A stretch of DNA of 64,000 nucleotides from Dipylidium caninum (GCA_017562135.1 QEYB01001642.1:1054001-1118000); one strand, 5' to 3'; numbered from the stretch's first letter, positions 13,701 through 25,132 are shown. The notes: a model not told the origin generated them from the letters alone. Translations and numbers: made by a program.

Positions 13701-13908
13701 GCACTCCCGAAGGCCCCCACAGCTAACACCTTTCCTTGGCATAAATTTGAATTCATTTTCCGCCACATTTACTTCTAGACCAGTTCAAGCGGCTGCAACT
13801 GATGCGACAAAGAAGCGTCTGCGGCAGAAGTTCACAAACCTCCTGAATTCAGCCACCGACTCTTCAGTTTCTTATGGCAAGAAATTTCCTTTCGTCAAAC
13901 ATTCCTGA
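237..13908 (+). CDS. RELCH: RELCH homologue: LisH, coiled-coil and HEAT-repeat protein (about 20 exons)
   Basis: In animals RELCH (KIAA1468) binds Rab11 and promotes sterol transfer from recycling endosomes to the trans-Golgi network. That role is family knowledge. Seen here: exon 1 carries a helical block (LTALEFHYELLE, then FFSNPENF) matching the RELCH N terminus. Exon 2 carries a LisH motif (ALRFLINEYLL...). Exons 3-4 are coiled-coil-like. Exons 5-19 encode helical HEAT-type repeats that can be followed block by block through the family (CLHPRAAVRDQLL; LALRSLACVV; WVIPGLDRL). Exon 20 is a short basic tail ending at TGA 13906-13908. I estimate about 1450 residues, somewhat longer than the vertebrate protein. 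The start is the first in-frame ATG after an upstream stop. Two exons need a one-base shift to keep the conserved frame (near 6940-7030 and 9555-9590), and the exon 15-17 junctions are not fully resolved. Gene identity is certain enough; single boundaries are less so. Confidence 0.88.
670..772 (+). other. RELCH: GC-AG intron (RELCH intron 1)
   Basis: The only junction that keeps the frame between the N-terminal block and the LisH exon uses a GC donor (AG|GCAAGT at 668-675), which matches the consensus for this minor donor class. The acceptor is CTCCAG ending at 772. The nearby GT at 674 would put the exons out of frame. The intron is 103 nt and interrupts a codon after its first base. Confidence 0.7.
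5605..13908 (+). other. RELCH: RELCH exon map, part 2 (HEAT repeats and C-terminal tail, exons 8-20)
   Basis: Exons: 5605-5726, 6762-7152, 7455-7761, 7899-8317, 8567-8750, 8824-8900, 8973-9079, 9515-9745, 10081 to about 10241, 10961-11258, 11530-11697, 12146-12302 and 13779-13908 (includes stop). Frames agree across all junctions except within exon 9 (change of frame between about 6940 and 7030), within exon 15 (between about 9555 and 9590), and at the exon 15/16 junction, where the observed phases disagree. Exon 16 opens with LLEDCWQLANQL, which fits the family, but its 3' end is unresolved. Exon 17 may begin at 10940 or 10961. The last intron is long (12303-13778), and I see no further exon in it. 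Confidence 0.7.
5929..5943. repeat. (GT)n simple repeat
   Basis: A short uninterrupted GT run inside RELCH intron 8. Confidence 0.8.
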
Positions 13909-15469
13909 TCACGCGGCTAGTGTTGACTACCTTATCGTGGCTGTTACCTTTTTTGTTCCTGTGAATTTTATTTGCTACCTTTTTCACTCGCCTTTCTTCC
14001 CCTCCCCTGCCGCATGGCTCTCACTGCCGCTGTCGCAACACCCGTACATGCCTCACACACATATCGCCACTGCTTATCACCCGTGAATACACGTCGCAAC
14101 GCAGTTTTTTCTGTCGAATGCTCGCCGGTCTTAGTGCTTGTGGAGGCGACAGCACCCAGCACCAGAACTGCGAATCGGCCGCGTCAACAATCGCGCCTGC
14201 CAAGATGCGGCAGCGGCAGCAGCAGCAGTGGCTCCGCCCTGGGTGCTCTCGAATCGTGGGAAAAAGGCGCCGTTCTGGTCAGCCGGCCAGTTTTATAGCA
14301 GTCATTCGTTGGACCACCTCCGCCACTCGCATGAGCGCTCCCCGTGTCGGGCGGGTGGGCCTTTGTCCCTCCGACCCAAGGCTGCCGCAGAGGAGCGGGT
14401 TGGCTTTTCGTGCGCTCCACGTCTCGACGACCTGCAGGGCACCCAAATGGCGTGGCAGAGCGTTGTCAGGAGGCGGAGGGTTGCAGTGGCCTTTCGCATT
14501 GCTCTATTGGCGCGTAGGGAGAGAAGGCAGCTGCCCGCGCGACTCCCCTCGGTCATGCTCGGGGTGGGACACAAAAAATGCCACTTTTAGACTTGACGGG
14601 GAATAAATAGACGGGGCAGTGGAGGAGTGAAGGAAAGCATCAAAGTGGGACAACTTAGAGGGCGTTACGAGAAAATTGGACACCCTCTTCTGAGCACCGC
14701 CTTTTCCACCTCCGCTTTTTTCCTCAAAACCGCGTGAGAAAATGGCAGTGAGACACTTTGGCGTGGAAGACGTGTTCACGTGCGCACTCGCCTTAAGGCG
14801 ACTCCGTCATCGACGCCCTGTTCGAGGGGCTGGTGGGTCGTGGAGCCGATTTCTCGTATCGGACTCGGTCTTGAAAGACCAGACTCGGGTCCCGACGTCA
14901 TTCCGTGCCTCCATTCAAAGCTACTCGTTCCTTGAATAGCGTCACTTCGGCCTACGTCTCAAGCGTAGTTTCTTAGGCAGTCGCCTCATCCCGCAGTAAT
15001 TCGCCGCAGAGTCAAAACTGGCCAGCAGTCGCGTGGTGCTACGAGTTACATTGTGAGGTCGCGTGGCTCTGAGCCTGAAACCGCCGCGCCTCCGCGAGGG
15101 TCAGCAGTCGTCACCCGCCACGGCGGCGGTCCCCTCCGAGGACCCCCGGCTGTGCGGGCGCAATTTTATGTCGCTCTCTCTGCTGACTGTGTGGTGTTGC
15201 GCACTGGCGCGCCTCCTTGACGGCGTCAGGGCAAACGGAATGTAACCTCTTCTGAGCGAATTGACGCTGCAGTCCACATCGACCCGACCTCTCGGTCTGT
15301 TGTGCAGTCAGGGACGCCCTCTGTGAGCTTCGGCGGTTAGACGAGAAGCTGAGCGACGCTGTGGATTCGTTGCCTTCGCACGACCCCAAACGTGGCGCTC
15401 TCCGAACTCCCCGAGGGCGCGCGCGCGTGTGCTGGCGTGCGTGCATGCGTGCGTCCACCCCGCACCCTC
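13909..15469. other. GC-rich intergenic spacer after RELCH
   Basis: There are many overlapping open frames on both strands, as expected from high GC. None has splice signals, a signal peptide or family similarity that I recognise. It probably contains the RELCH 3' UTR, with an AATAAA at 14602-14607, followed by distal upstream sequence of the peptide gene at 15541. A CAG/GCA-rich patch lies at about 14212-14232. Confidence 0.5.
14602..14607 (+). terminator. Candidate polyadenylation signal (AATAAA) for RELCH
   Basis: This is the first AATAAA hexamer I find downstream of the RELCH stop codon, about 0.7 kb away. It is only a motif match. Confidence 0.35.
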
Positions 15470-15504
15470 ATTGGCGAGCAGGAGCGGTCCGCCGCTCTAT
15501 AAAA
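15470..15504 (+). promoter_or_regulatory. CCAAT and TATA core promoter of peptide gene A
   Basis: An inverted CCAAT box (ATTGG, 15470-15474) lies 24 nt upstream of a TATA box (TATAAAA, 15498-15504). The start codon is at 15541, so initiation about 30 nt after the TATA box would leave a very short 5' leader. Confidence 0.65.
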
Positions 15505-15540
15505 GTCCCCGCGCTGGTGGCCGTCGGCATTCGCGGTAAG

Positions 15541-16801
15541 ATGAGGGCGCTGAAGCTATTCAACCTCCTCTGTCTGGTGCTTCTCATTCTCCTCGTCGAA
15601 GACATCTCCTCGATGACAATGCGACTGCCGAGACGCCGGTACATTCCCGACGGGCTCCAGGACGGCGAATTCTTCGACGCCGAGGAGGGCGATGACTTCG
15701 ACTACGGAGAAATGAGGGGATCACACCGTCGTAATTGTAAGTCGCTTCTTTTCTTCCGCTCAATGGCACCGTCCGGCACGAAGCGGCCTCTTTCCGAAGA
15801 AGCCCAGTCGAAGGAGAGCTTTATCTTCATTGCCGAAGGCCGCCTTCGGTTCCTCTAGCGTCTGGTGCAGGGTTAGGCGAGAAGAGACAGGGTAAAATAG
15901 ATTTCCAAATTCTCGTTCGTACGTCTTTTTCACTTGGATGACTACTGCGCATCCATCCATGACGGTTCCGCACTGACTTCCAGCTTTATCCGTTTAATAA
16001 GAAACGGCCTCTCGCAATTTTCCTGGTCGGACTGTGTCACATGAGTTTTGGTGTACCTTGGAGGAACAACCGATTTAGAGCAACAAGCGACGCTCTGATT
16101 AAGACACGGCACGACTCTCCATCGGGTAGGCAAAGTGTTGTTCTTCAAGGAAAACCCACAGAGAATTTTAGTGGTTGCCAATTTAAAGGGGTATCTTCCC
16201 GTCGGACACCATCTCTCCGCCGACAATCTGCCCGAAGCGTCCAAAAAAGTGGGCTGTCAGAGGCGAACCGCGCCTGATGGCAGCTGAGCTCGGCAGGGAG
16301 TCCCTGTTGTTTCGAGTGTGCGGGCGAACAGAAGGCGTAATTTTTTGTGGCCTGCGGAAGCGAGCCTTCTTTACGAGCGCATTGTGCCGTGTTGAGTCGT
16401 CTCCGTCCCACGCCCGACCGTCGGTCCGCGCAGTCGGACGTGGCGAGGGTGGAGACGACTGCGCGGATTGGGTGGGTGCTCGCACGCGGTGGAGTGACTT
16501 GACTCCGCTCCGCTCCACTCCCCGCCTGAGCGCTCGAGTGCGCACACCAAGTCGGCGCACGCGCCGCTCGTGGGTCTGCGAGCAGACCCCGTGAACACAG
16601 TCCGAGCGGCCCCACGAGTGCAACGGCACCCCCATGTGCCGGTGGCACTTGGGCAGTGACTCTCCCACGCTCGCTGCACCTCCACCCACGGTCATTCTGG
16701 GGCGATCGGGCCACGACACGGCCACAAATGCCTCGTTAACCATTTCCTGTGGCGTCTTTTTAGCCTATGCGAAGAGGCAGCTGCGCAATCTCGCCGGATG
16801 A
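15541..16801 (+). CDS. Peptide precursor A: two-exon, signal peptide, C-terminal amidation motif
   Basis: Predicted 77-residue secreted precursor. Exon 1 (15541-15736) encodes a strong signal peptide (residues 1-24, MRALKLF then a Leu/Val/Ile core), a basic RRR (31-33), an acidic stretch (about 41-55, rich in Asp/Glu) and RR at 63-64. The donor is T|GTAAGT, phase 1. Exon 2 (16764-16801) follows a pyrimidine-rich acceptor (CTTTTTAG), joins in frame and encodes SYAKRQLRNLAG, then TGA. A dibasic KR, a short peptide and a terminal Gly are the hallmarks of a peptide released by prohormone convertase and amidated. Here the predicted product is QLRNLA-amide, whose N-terminal Gln could cyclise. I cannot assign a known peptide family. 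The exon 2 choice rests on splice signals and on the matching tail in the gene at 19593. The function as neuropeptide or hormone is inference. Confidence 0.6.
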
Positions 16802-19486
16802 AGTCGGGGTGAGTTGATAAGCCTTGTGTCTGGTGAAGTTACTCCTGTTCCTGTCACCACCGCCAGCGGGACGGCCGAACGTCCCAAGGGGTCGGATCTC
16901 TTGTTCACCGCTAACGTTTTGTTTTCCAGAGGGGGCGCGGCCGGAACTATGGAGAAGAATCCATCTCGCCGCCTTGGATACTGGCACCACACCGATTCGC
17001 GCTTTATTTCACCACCTACCACTTCTCCCTCGCTGTACCTCCCGCCCACCTTCTCCATTCTGATTAATCACTAGTATTTTGTAAGGGTCAAGTAAATGAA
17101 GCATAAAAGCTGCATTTCCCATGTAGTATTGCACCGATCTCCACGCCTTCTTCCGCACCGAGACGGGGCTTTCGCGCACACGGGCACTGGAGACGACTCG
17201 TCGGAGGGGCAGTAGACTGACCCCCTGGGAAGAACGTGGGCTCGTCCAGCACGGGGGACGCGTCCGACCTTCTGCGCTCACTGGGGCGGAGGGCTGCAGC
17301 ATCACATGGCCCACCTGGCGTTCACTTCTACGTTGTCGACGCTGTTTCCAAACCCTTCTCCCGTCCCATTTAAGATTTACTTGCCAGCTAAAATCGCGGC
17401 ATGCCGAAGTGCGGTGGTACGCTGTTATTTGGGAAGTGGTGCTGCGGAGCGGATATCACTCGTGCGCAGTCTCGTCATGATGAGCAGCCGGTTAATCCGC
17501 CATGTTTGGCAGCACGATGGCCTCCACCGAAGCACGTGGTGAAACAGTCGGCTTCCCTCGGGCGCTAAACTCGCGACGCGGCAAATTTCATTTTGAGCCG
17601 GCATTGAAGGCGGCGTCGATTTCTCTTTGCATTACTGGGGATAGTTTGAGCCTGTTTATCGCATGAGCGTTCAAAACGTCTCTACATTCTGGTCGCAACT
17701 GAGTGCCCGCTTTTATACACACCACACAAAATGCGGTAATAATAAATAAAAAGGAGCCAGTTCAGGCAGCCTACCTTCTTGAAACCCTTGGGGGTGTCGA
17801 TGGCATAAAAATAGGCTTTTCTGCCAGAGTCGCCTTAGCACAGGGTATGGAACACTCCAGAGAAGGTAATCGCACGAGCACCGCGACTGGGGTCGTGGCG
17901 AGGTGTAGTAGTGGGAAGTGTCAAAGTCGACGCTCCATTAAATGGCAGCGCTGGAGGAGATTTAGCCCCGGAGTGGAAGCATTCGCCTCATCTAGATTCC
18001 ACCGCAAAACTATAAACACACACGTGATTGCTGCCTATTACATTTTATTAGCCACGCCGAGTTATTTCTCTCACGAAACGTCAACAGTGCCGGTAAATAT
18101 ATCCGAGGTGAGTCACCAGTGCAGCTGAGACGATCACCTCGGCCCCAGCAGGGGAGATGCTGTCGCGCCTACCGACGGTTAGACACAACGTCTCCCCACG
18201 TTTTGGGGTTTTCTGCTACTGCGGCGTTTTGTGTCGGCTGCAAAGCCTAGCGCACTCCCGAGCTCCTGCACTCACTAGCAGTCAAACTTTAAAATCCACA
18301 CAAAATACAAATCTTTACTCAAACTAATCAGTAGTAATTTTATTTCATTCCATGCTACCCATTGGGGTATTTATGAAGTGGTCCACTCGTGCGGCTTAAT
18401 CCTCAAGATGCTGCTCACCATTTAAACCCGATGTCCTTCCTGCACTCGTCTACTCTGGGCAACAAATTCATTGATTTCCAGTATACCAATGGTTTCATAT
18501 TATCCTAATTTTCAAAATTTTGATATTACGAGGCTTCGTTCTTCCCAACTTCCAAGCTGACACATTCAGGCATAAGATGAATAAACAGAGTAAATATTTA
18601 GTCAACTTTCTCACGCACGAGACGATATAAACAGTGGAGACAAATTGCTAAATGAGTGTGAAAGCTATACACTCTGGATCATTCGGTTTTCGTGGGAAGA
18701 ACTTATGCCACAATGAGATGGTGTGTTTGTAGGCTTGGGAAACAGCGGCCAGAGTAGGGGGGCAGGGAGAATCAAGCGTCACAGAAGGCATTATGTGATC
18801 GGGTTACATCGAGGCCGCGCGGAACACGGCTGAGTCCTTCTCCAGCGAACGGTTTCAGAATACGTGTTACTCAAGGGGCTGGCTAACAGACAGCTGATCC
18901 ACCGACGCGCTAGCCGTCATTCCACCCTCTCCGCCTGGAGTTCCCTGAGGCTGCAGGCATAAGGACTTTGTGACTAATCTGCTTTTGATAAGTGCACGTT
19001 TTTCCAACAGACTCCAGTTATTTCGTGTGGCGTAAAATAGGCCTGTGGTTGAGGCGTCATTCCGTTAGGACGTGGGATAGCAGGTTCGTCATCTTGAGTT
19101 GACTTGAGGGGAAGTGTCCACTGCCAGGGGCAAAGTAGGCTTCGTCCCAGCAGTGGCCGGCTGGAAGGTATACACAAGAGGTTCGGGGTCAAAACCCACA
19201 TTTGCTGTTCTTGAGGCAAGCGCCTACGCGGTCGGCGTCCGTAGTGCCACGAAGAAGCCGCAGTCAGGGCCAAACGCAAATAACTTTGTTGTGACTGTTG
19301 CTATCCGTCGAGGCGACGACGACAGCTGCGCCGAGAGACGCTGAGGCTAGGCGCCAGGCGGGTTGGATGGGAAAAGGTGTTTTTGCGTGGGGGCTGCACC
19401 GACTCGCCTCGGTGGAGACGAGCAGAAGCCCTCCACGGTGAGCCAGCAGCAGGTCTCAGCTGAGACTCTACCGCCTCGTGCACCAC
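16802..19486. other. Spacer between the two peptide genes
   Basis: No convincing exon, RNA gene or mobile element is seen. AATAAA-like motifs near 17741 and 18587 could serve peptide gene A, but both are far from its stop. The sequence is GC-rich at both ends and more AT-rich around 18.3-18.7 kb. Confidence 0.4.
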
Positions 19487-19539
19487 CCAATCACGGCGCC
19501 GCACCAATTGCGCACCCGGTGCCTCCCGTGCGTATAAAA
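19487..19539 (+). promoter_or_regulatory. CCAAT and TATA core promoter of peptide gene B
   Basis: Two CCAAT boxes (19487-19491 and 19504-19508) precede a TATA box (TATAAAA, 19533-19539) that lies 60 nt before the start codon. The layout resembles that of peptide gene A. Confidence 0.65.
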
Positions 19540-19592
19540 CGCGATGGGCTCGTGCTCTCTCAAGTTCAGGCTACACAGAAGAGGCCCTCGTG

Positions 19593-22187
19593 ATGAACAA
19601 GACCCTTCTTTTCATCCTCCTCGTCATCGCGCTGACGTGGTTAGAGACGTGTGAGTGCAGACGAATCGCCCGACGCGATGCACACCAACCTGCCCTTCAA
19701 GGTGAGCGTCCCCCCCCCTCCCCTTTCCTGCCACGCCTCGCTTCCGTCCCTCCACCCTCTCCCCCCGCCAAGAGCACTCCACCCGCAGCGACTAGTGACC
19801 CAACAAGGCGGAACGGGAAATTCCCTTCCTACGCGTCAGCCTTGAGCCAGAGCAGTGTATGAGAACGGAATGTTCTTCAACAATGGAACGGGCTGGCATG
19901 CGGGCGGGCGGGGTGGCAGGAGACACCGCGAGGTGAGCATTTCACACGGCTTAATGGCACCCCCTCGTCGACGAAGTTTTGCTTGAACTCGCTCTGAAAA
20001 TGCAGCGATTTGCTGTCGTGGCGCCACTCCATTGCCGAGGGGGCGAGTCCTCCTCGGGTGGGACTCCATCGCGCCTCGAAAGGCACCAGAACTGGGCTTG
20101 CTTTGCTGAAGTGAGGGCGCCACATCCTGGTGAACTCAAGGCTAACCCTCTGTGGACGACTGAACCGGAGACTTCGTCTCGTCTGCTCACGCGACGCGGA
20201 GCATTCTTTCATTCCGTCGCGGCTCTCTTGAGCGGTCTAACCCACGGGACGCAGACCTCTCCGCGCCACACAGAAAAACGCTGACGCACAGACGTAATTA
20301 TGCAGTGGAGACGCACCTAGACAGGGTGAGGGTGGTTGCAGGGCTGTGATCACATTTGGACCCTAAATTTATGCGGCCCCTTGGCCTCACTTGCGCGAAT
20401 CCCCACTTGACGCCTCAGGATGGGAGACACAGGCGTTTCGCCCGAGAGCTACGGGGCCCCACTCAGGCTGCCCCTCTGGGTGCGCCCCGCGGATCGCCGA
20501 CTTGAGGGCGCCTGGCGGGAGCGATTTGAACGAGCACCACGAAATCCTGGCAAACCGATTACATAGTGGCAGCGATGACTCCACCATTTCCCACTGGCGC
20601 GGTGACAGCACGTTGGCGTTGCCATTTATTCTCGCCCCTGTGGAATTGCTAATTTCCTTCGTCACTGTGTGCAGACCGCTGGCGCGTCAAGTTTTCGCGT
20701 GGGTCGCACACATCTGAGTCAGCCATGAGACGGCGAGACACGGCAAGCGGTGGCAGCTTGTCGAGCGATTCACGACGGCGACGCGAGTCCGCCCTGCCTG
20801 TTCCGCGGCGGCCGGGGTCCTCGCAGTGGCGATGGCCCTGAAGCGAGCGCATCCAGGGCTGCCCCACCCCCGAGTACCCTTCCCCCATGTCTGATGTTGA
20901 TTTGCTCTGATTTCCTCTTTTACCGCTTAATAGACGTAAACAAGCCCGCGGACCACCACCACCCCCGGCGAAGACACTCCTCAGGTGCGTCTTTATTCCT
21001 CATTACCTCCCTAACCTATTGCGAGTGCCAGGCTGGCAAAAGGCGTTGGGGCGTCGTCTTTTGGAATCGCTGCTTCGGGGAGTAGCCGGTAAATGCCGCA
21101 CTGGGTGCGCGCTCGGTTCGACCCGGATTAGACTGCCACTCAGCTTAGGCTTCGCTAAATTGCGCGCGTGTGTGTGTATTTCTCAGCCTCCTTCTACTAG
21201 TCTGAGCCTGACGCGGTCTCCACATCAACATTCCAGCGGGCTGCTCGCCCTCGCATGACACATGACGCGTTTAATCGAGTTACCCTGCGCGCGGTGAGAC
21301 ATCGCTCAGGTGCTGTGTTGACAGCCACCTACGATGGCCCCGCGTCGTCGTCGCCCTCCTCCTCTCAGCGAGTGCTTCACTGCCTCTCGGGTGTGAACTC
21401 CCCAGCTTACCGGGCCCGCGAGGCCACACAGCACTGCCGTTCGACTCTGCGTCCACCGAGCTGTCGGCCGTAGCCGGTCTGCAGTGACTTGTGTGCCCCT
21501 GCCCCCCCCCAAAAGACAAATTCGGTTCAAAATGCATAGCGGTTTGGCACGCGTGCGTGGCAGCAGCAGCGCAGACAGCGCCTTGGCAGGGAGGCACGAC
21601 TGACGCAACCGCGTGGGGGCAGTCATCAGACTCGAGGGCCACCACGGATGATGTCGCTGCTGCCGGGTTGCCAATGCCGCCACCCAGAGGCTCCGCCGCC
21701 GCTGCTGCGGTCTGAGCTGCCACGAGCGCCGAGTCGCTTTGTGCCTCTCACGCCGTTGGTTGTACGCGAAAACGCCCCACTTCCGGACGCAGACGCACTT
21801 TCCACCTCCTGCTACTCCCGCCGCGGAGAAGCCAGAAATGATGCATCTCGGTAGAAAAGGCCACTTTAATTACTAAGCTGGGGCTGTTGTGAGCTTAATT
21901 GTCGGGCGAAGAGGCGAGTAGGGAGCGCAAGCGGGTCGGCGGCCATCTGTTGGCGCTACGGCAGGGGAAGTGGTTGGTGCAGCAACCTTTCGCATCCGGT
22001 TTGCTCAAAATGATGCGCAAACGGTGCGATGAGGCGCGGTTCAGTGCCGCAGCGCGCGTGTGGGATTCTCATTCACCTCCACTTGTGCTTTTTCCCTTCT
22101 TCTGTTGCAGCATCAGCATTAGCAGCGGCAGTGGTAGATGGCAGAACAAAACTTCAGAGGAGGTCGCTGCGCCACCTGCACGGCTAA
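19593..22187 (+). CDS. Peptide precursor B: two-exon, signal peptide, C-terminal amidation motif
   Basis: Predicted 61-residue secreted precursor. Exon 1 (19593-19701) encodes a hydrophobic signal peptide (MNKTLLFILLVIALTWLE) followed by Cys-Glu-Cys, RR (23-24) and RR (27-28). The donor is CAAG|GTGAGC, phase 1. Exon 2 (22111-22187) follows an excellent pyrimidine tract (TTTTTCCCTTCTTCTGTTGCAG) and encodes an Ala-rich helix-like stretch, then LQRRSLRHLHG and TAA. The predicted processed product is SLRHLH-amide, released at RR (53-54). The tail aligns with that of the gene at 15541: basic pair, polar residue, Leu-Arg-x-Leu-x-Gly, stop. The intron phase is also the same, so I read the two as paralogues. 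The intron is long (19702-22110), so RNA evidence is needed to confirm the pairing of exons. Family unknown to me. Confidence 0.6.
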
Positions 22188-25132
22188 GCTCGAGTAAGGC
22201 GGCGGGCTGGTGAGTTGAGGCAGCTCTGCGCACCGTTTTTCAGCTCTAACGAGGCACCCACGGGTGTGGGAACGCCTTAAAGCGGTCACATGTGCCTCGC
22301 TTCCACGCGTCTTTCGCCTCCGGTGATCCGGTCCCTTCACGCGTGCACGTGTTAAGGCGGGCAGTTGTTTTCCCGGCCGAAGAGGCAGGCAGTTTCGTTG
22401 AACGCCCTCATGACCCCCTGCGGGGCCTCGTTTGCCGAGAGGCCTCTTAGCGCTAGGCAGTCTGGCGTCTCCTCGTCGGGGAACGCCTTCACCAGCAGAC
22501 ACGGGCAGCCAGGGCGTGGGCGCTTTCCACAGTGGGGCGGGGCGAGGCGGGGGGGGGGGAGCAAAACCTCCTGTCTCCCTCCACTTTGTGTGTTTTGCAG
22601 GTCTTACTCACAACTTATAAGTGACGTCTCTCTCCACCCTTCCACTGACCTTCTGACTCGCGCACCATTTTCTCTCTTCCAGGTCGCAGCTCGTTGGCCC
22701 CTCGTGGGAGACAGTTGGTCGTAGTCTTTGCACACACGCAACCCGCGCGAAATACCCTTTCATATTCCTCCACTCGCCTTGGCACCCCTGACAGTTGCGC
22801 CACCTTTCCCCGCTTCCCCCTTCTGCCGTTGGGTGCAGAAGCACCTCATTCTCCTTGCTAATAACACGTTTCACAATCGCATTGTCCGCGCTCACGCGCT
22901 TCTCCTTCTTCAACTGCAGTCGGGGAGGAAGGCGGACACCGGGTCGAGGCAGCCACAAGTAACAAACACCAGAGCACCTTCGGGGGCGGAGGAAGAGCAG
23001 AACCTCGCCAGTTGGCGAAACCCCAGTCGAGGGGAGTGCGCGGGTTCCCTTGGTCACAGCGGGTCCTCATGGCGCTAAGAAAAGACTGGGGGCAGGTTAG
23101 GGGAGGGCATCATTCGGTGTCAGGCTGAACTAAGGACTCGAAAGATTTAATGTGCGGAGCAGCGTCGCGTTCGGCTTGCTTCAGCGCCGCGTCGAGGCGG
23201 GGTGCGCCTTTTCAGGGGAGCCCCATCACCTCAAGCACCGACCGGCTGCTTTGTCAAGCGAGTGCGGGTCAGACCGCGGCCTCGCCCGGGGTCGCAGCAG
23301 ACAGACTGGCGCGGTCAGGTCACCCAAAACAAATAGACGAATATCCATGTTCTGCGATGAATGGCAAATCGTTCGACATTCGTCTCGGCGAACGCGATTA
23401 TCCAGTCAAAGTAGCTGTGCTGACGATGAGTGGCAGAACCACGCATCGCCTCACAGTTGTTTTAAGTAGGCCATGCACAAAATCAGGCACCGCTTCGGTG
23501 AGTCTTGCGGTGTTACGTCTGTCCACGTGGCCTTGGGGCTGCTGGGGCGTAACAGAGTTCAAATCCGCGTCTTTTCCTCCAAAAACTGCACCCTAATGAC
23601 ATCGCAGGGGCGTTTGACACTTCGTGGATTGCGCCGTGCCCACCGAGCCGGCGCCGTCGTTGGTGGCGGGTAGCGGCGGAGCAGGTGGTGAGGAGGGCAA
23701 AACGCGGACGCGCTGGGAGCCATGCAAAAGTTGCGCGGTTCTTTAATGCCCCACCCCGCTTCTTCCCCCTGCACGGCACACACAAATGGGCCATCAGCGC
23801 ACTCGCGCAGAACATCCGCCGTGGGAGGATTTGCGTCGCAACGGCGGGAGCATGACCAATTCACGCCTTCCCCGTAACTTGTCACCGATGGGCTAAACCG
23901 CCGCGAATTGGTGAGGACGCAGAAGGGAGCGGGACAACCGACGGGCAAACACCTCAGAATATCGGACTCCTGGTCGTCTCGTTGATTAAATTCGCTAAGA
24001 ATCGGGCCGCCTCCACAGCGGCGCCGAAGGCTGACACCACGTTCGGCAAAACAGCATGTTAGCAGGTCTTTTAGCCGTGTTCGGCCTCGTTGTTCGCTGT
24101 TTGCCGACCTCGAAACGCGTGCTCGTCGGCGCAGAGGTCACAGACAATCGCTCGCTTTGCACCAGAACGTTCTGCAATAAACTCCGAGGTGCAGCTACGC
24201 GTTTGCAATGCGACGACAATCACGCAGAGATCATGTGTCGCCGCGCAGCCATGACAGGGGCGCGCCGTCGAGCACGTCGCCGCCTGCCTCGAAGTGAGCT
24301 GACGTGCCTGAGGCGCCCCATCAGTGCGCGGTCGACGCTGGGTGCCACGAGTACGAGGCGCTGACAGCGCATGGTCAAAGGCGTGCATGAGTCCCCACGG
24401 CGGGCCCCCACTGCGCACCGGGCTTCGGCGGATCTCAAGGCGTCCCAGACGCCGAGAACGCACTCCACCTTTGGCCAGGTTCAACACAAAACGGCCCCGC
24501 AGGCAGAACAAGCCGGCCGACGATGCCCCACGCCCCGGAGGCCGCCATAACAAGGGGGGAGCCCCTTCCACCAGAAGCATCTCCAAGGCTGGGGCACCTA
24601 CACACATGAGCCCGAGGCCGCAGGGACTACCACTAGCGGCCCTCCGCAAGGCAGACGCAACCCCCCCCCCCCCCAATAGCCATGGCCCGCCGTCAAATCT
24701 TAGAACAAGCCTCCTCGTGACTGTCCTGGAAAACCCAGAGGCGGAAACCGCCACAAGACCATAAAACACAGCGAGACCTCAAAAAGCCCAACTAACACCC
24801 ACACCAATCCAAATACCACAAAAAATTGGCGACAGCAACAGCAAACAGGGTACACAAACACAAGATACCCAAGCTTATAAGCCAATCGACGGAGAAAGGC
24901 AATGCTTCAACAGCCCTATATTTAGAACAAGAAGTAGACTTAGTATGCTACACACCGGGGGCACAAAATCGAGCGGTAATAAACGTTGAGAAGGGAAATG
25001 ATCTAGCAACACACCATCCAGTTAACGAGGATTCGCATTGGATAGGATGCAGCACCGGAACTAAAAAATTAATGATTAGGATACCTGAAACAAGAAAAAA
25101 CACAACAAATGCTCCACTTACAACGAGCATAC
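22188..25132. other. Spacer between peptide gene B and SDHA, with a strand-skewed block
   Basis: No gene is recognised. From about 24.44 to 24.88 kb the plus strand is strongly C/A-rich, so RNA read through from SDHA would be G/U-rich. It includes a run of 14 C at 24661-24674. From 24.9 kb to the SDHA stop the sequence turns AT-rich and is probably SDHA 3' UTR. Confidence 0.45.
24661..24674. repeat. Homopolymer of 14 C
   Basis: An uninterrupted C run; it is G14 on the SDHA sense strand, about 0.46 kb past the SDHA stop codon. Confidence 0.9.

Noticed and set aside
23545..23570. tRNA-like B box (GTTCAAATCC)
   Set aside because: No matching A box, acceptor stem or anticodon arm can be folded at the proper spacing.
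24071..24769. Long open frames on both strands in the C/A-skewed block
   Set aside because: They reflect strand-skewed, GC-rich composition. The predicted proteins are low complexity and overlap each other antisense, and no splice or start context supports them.
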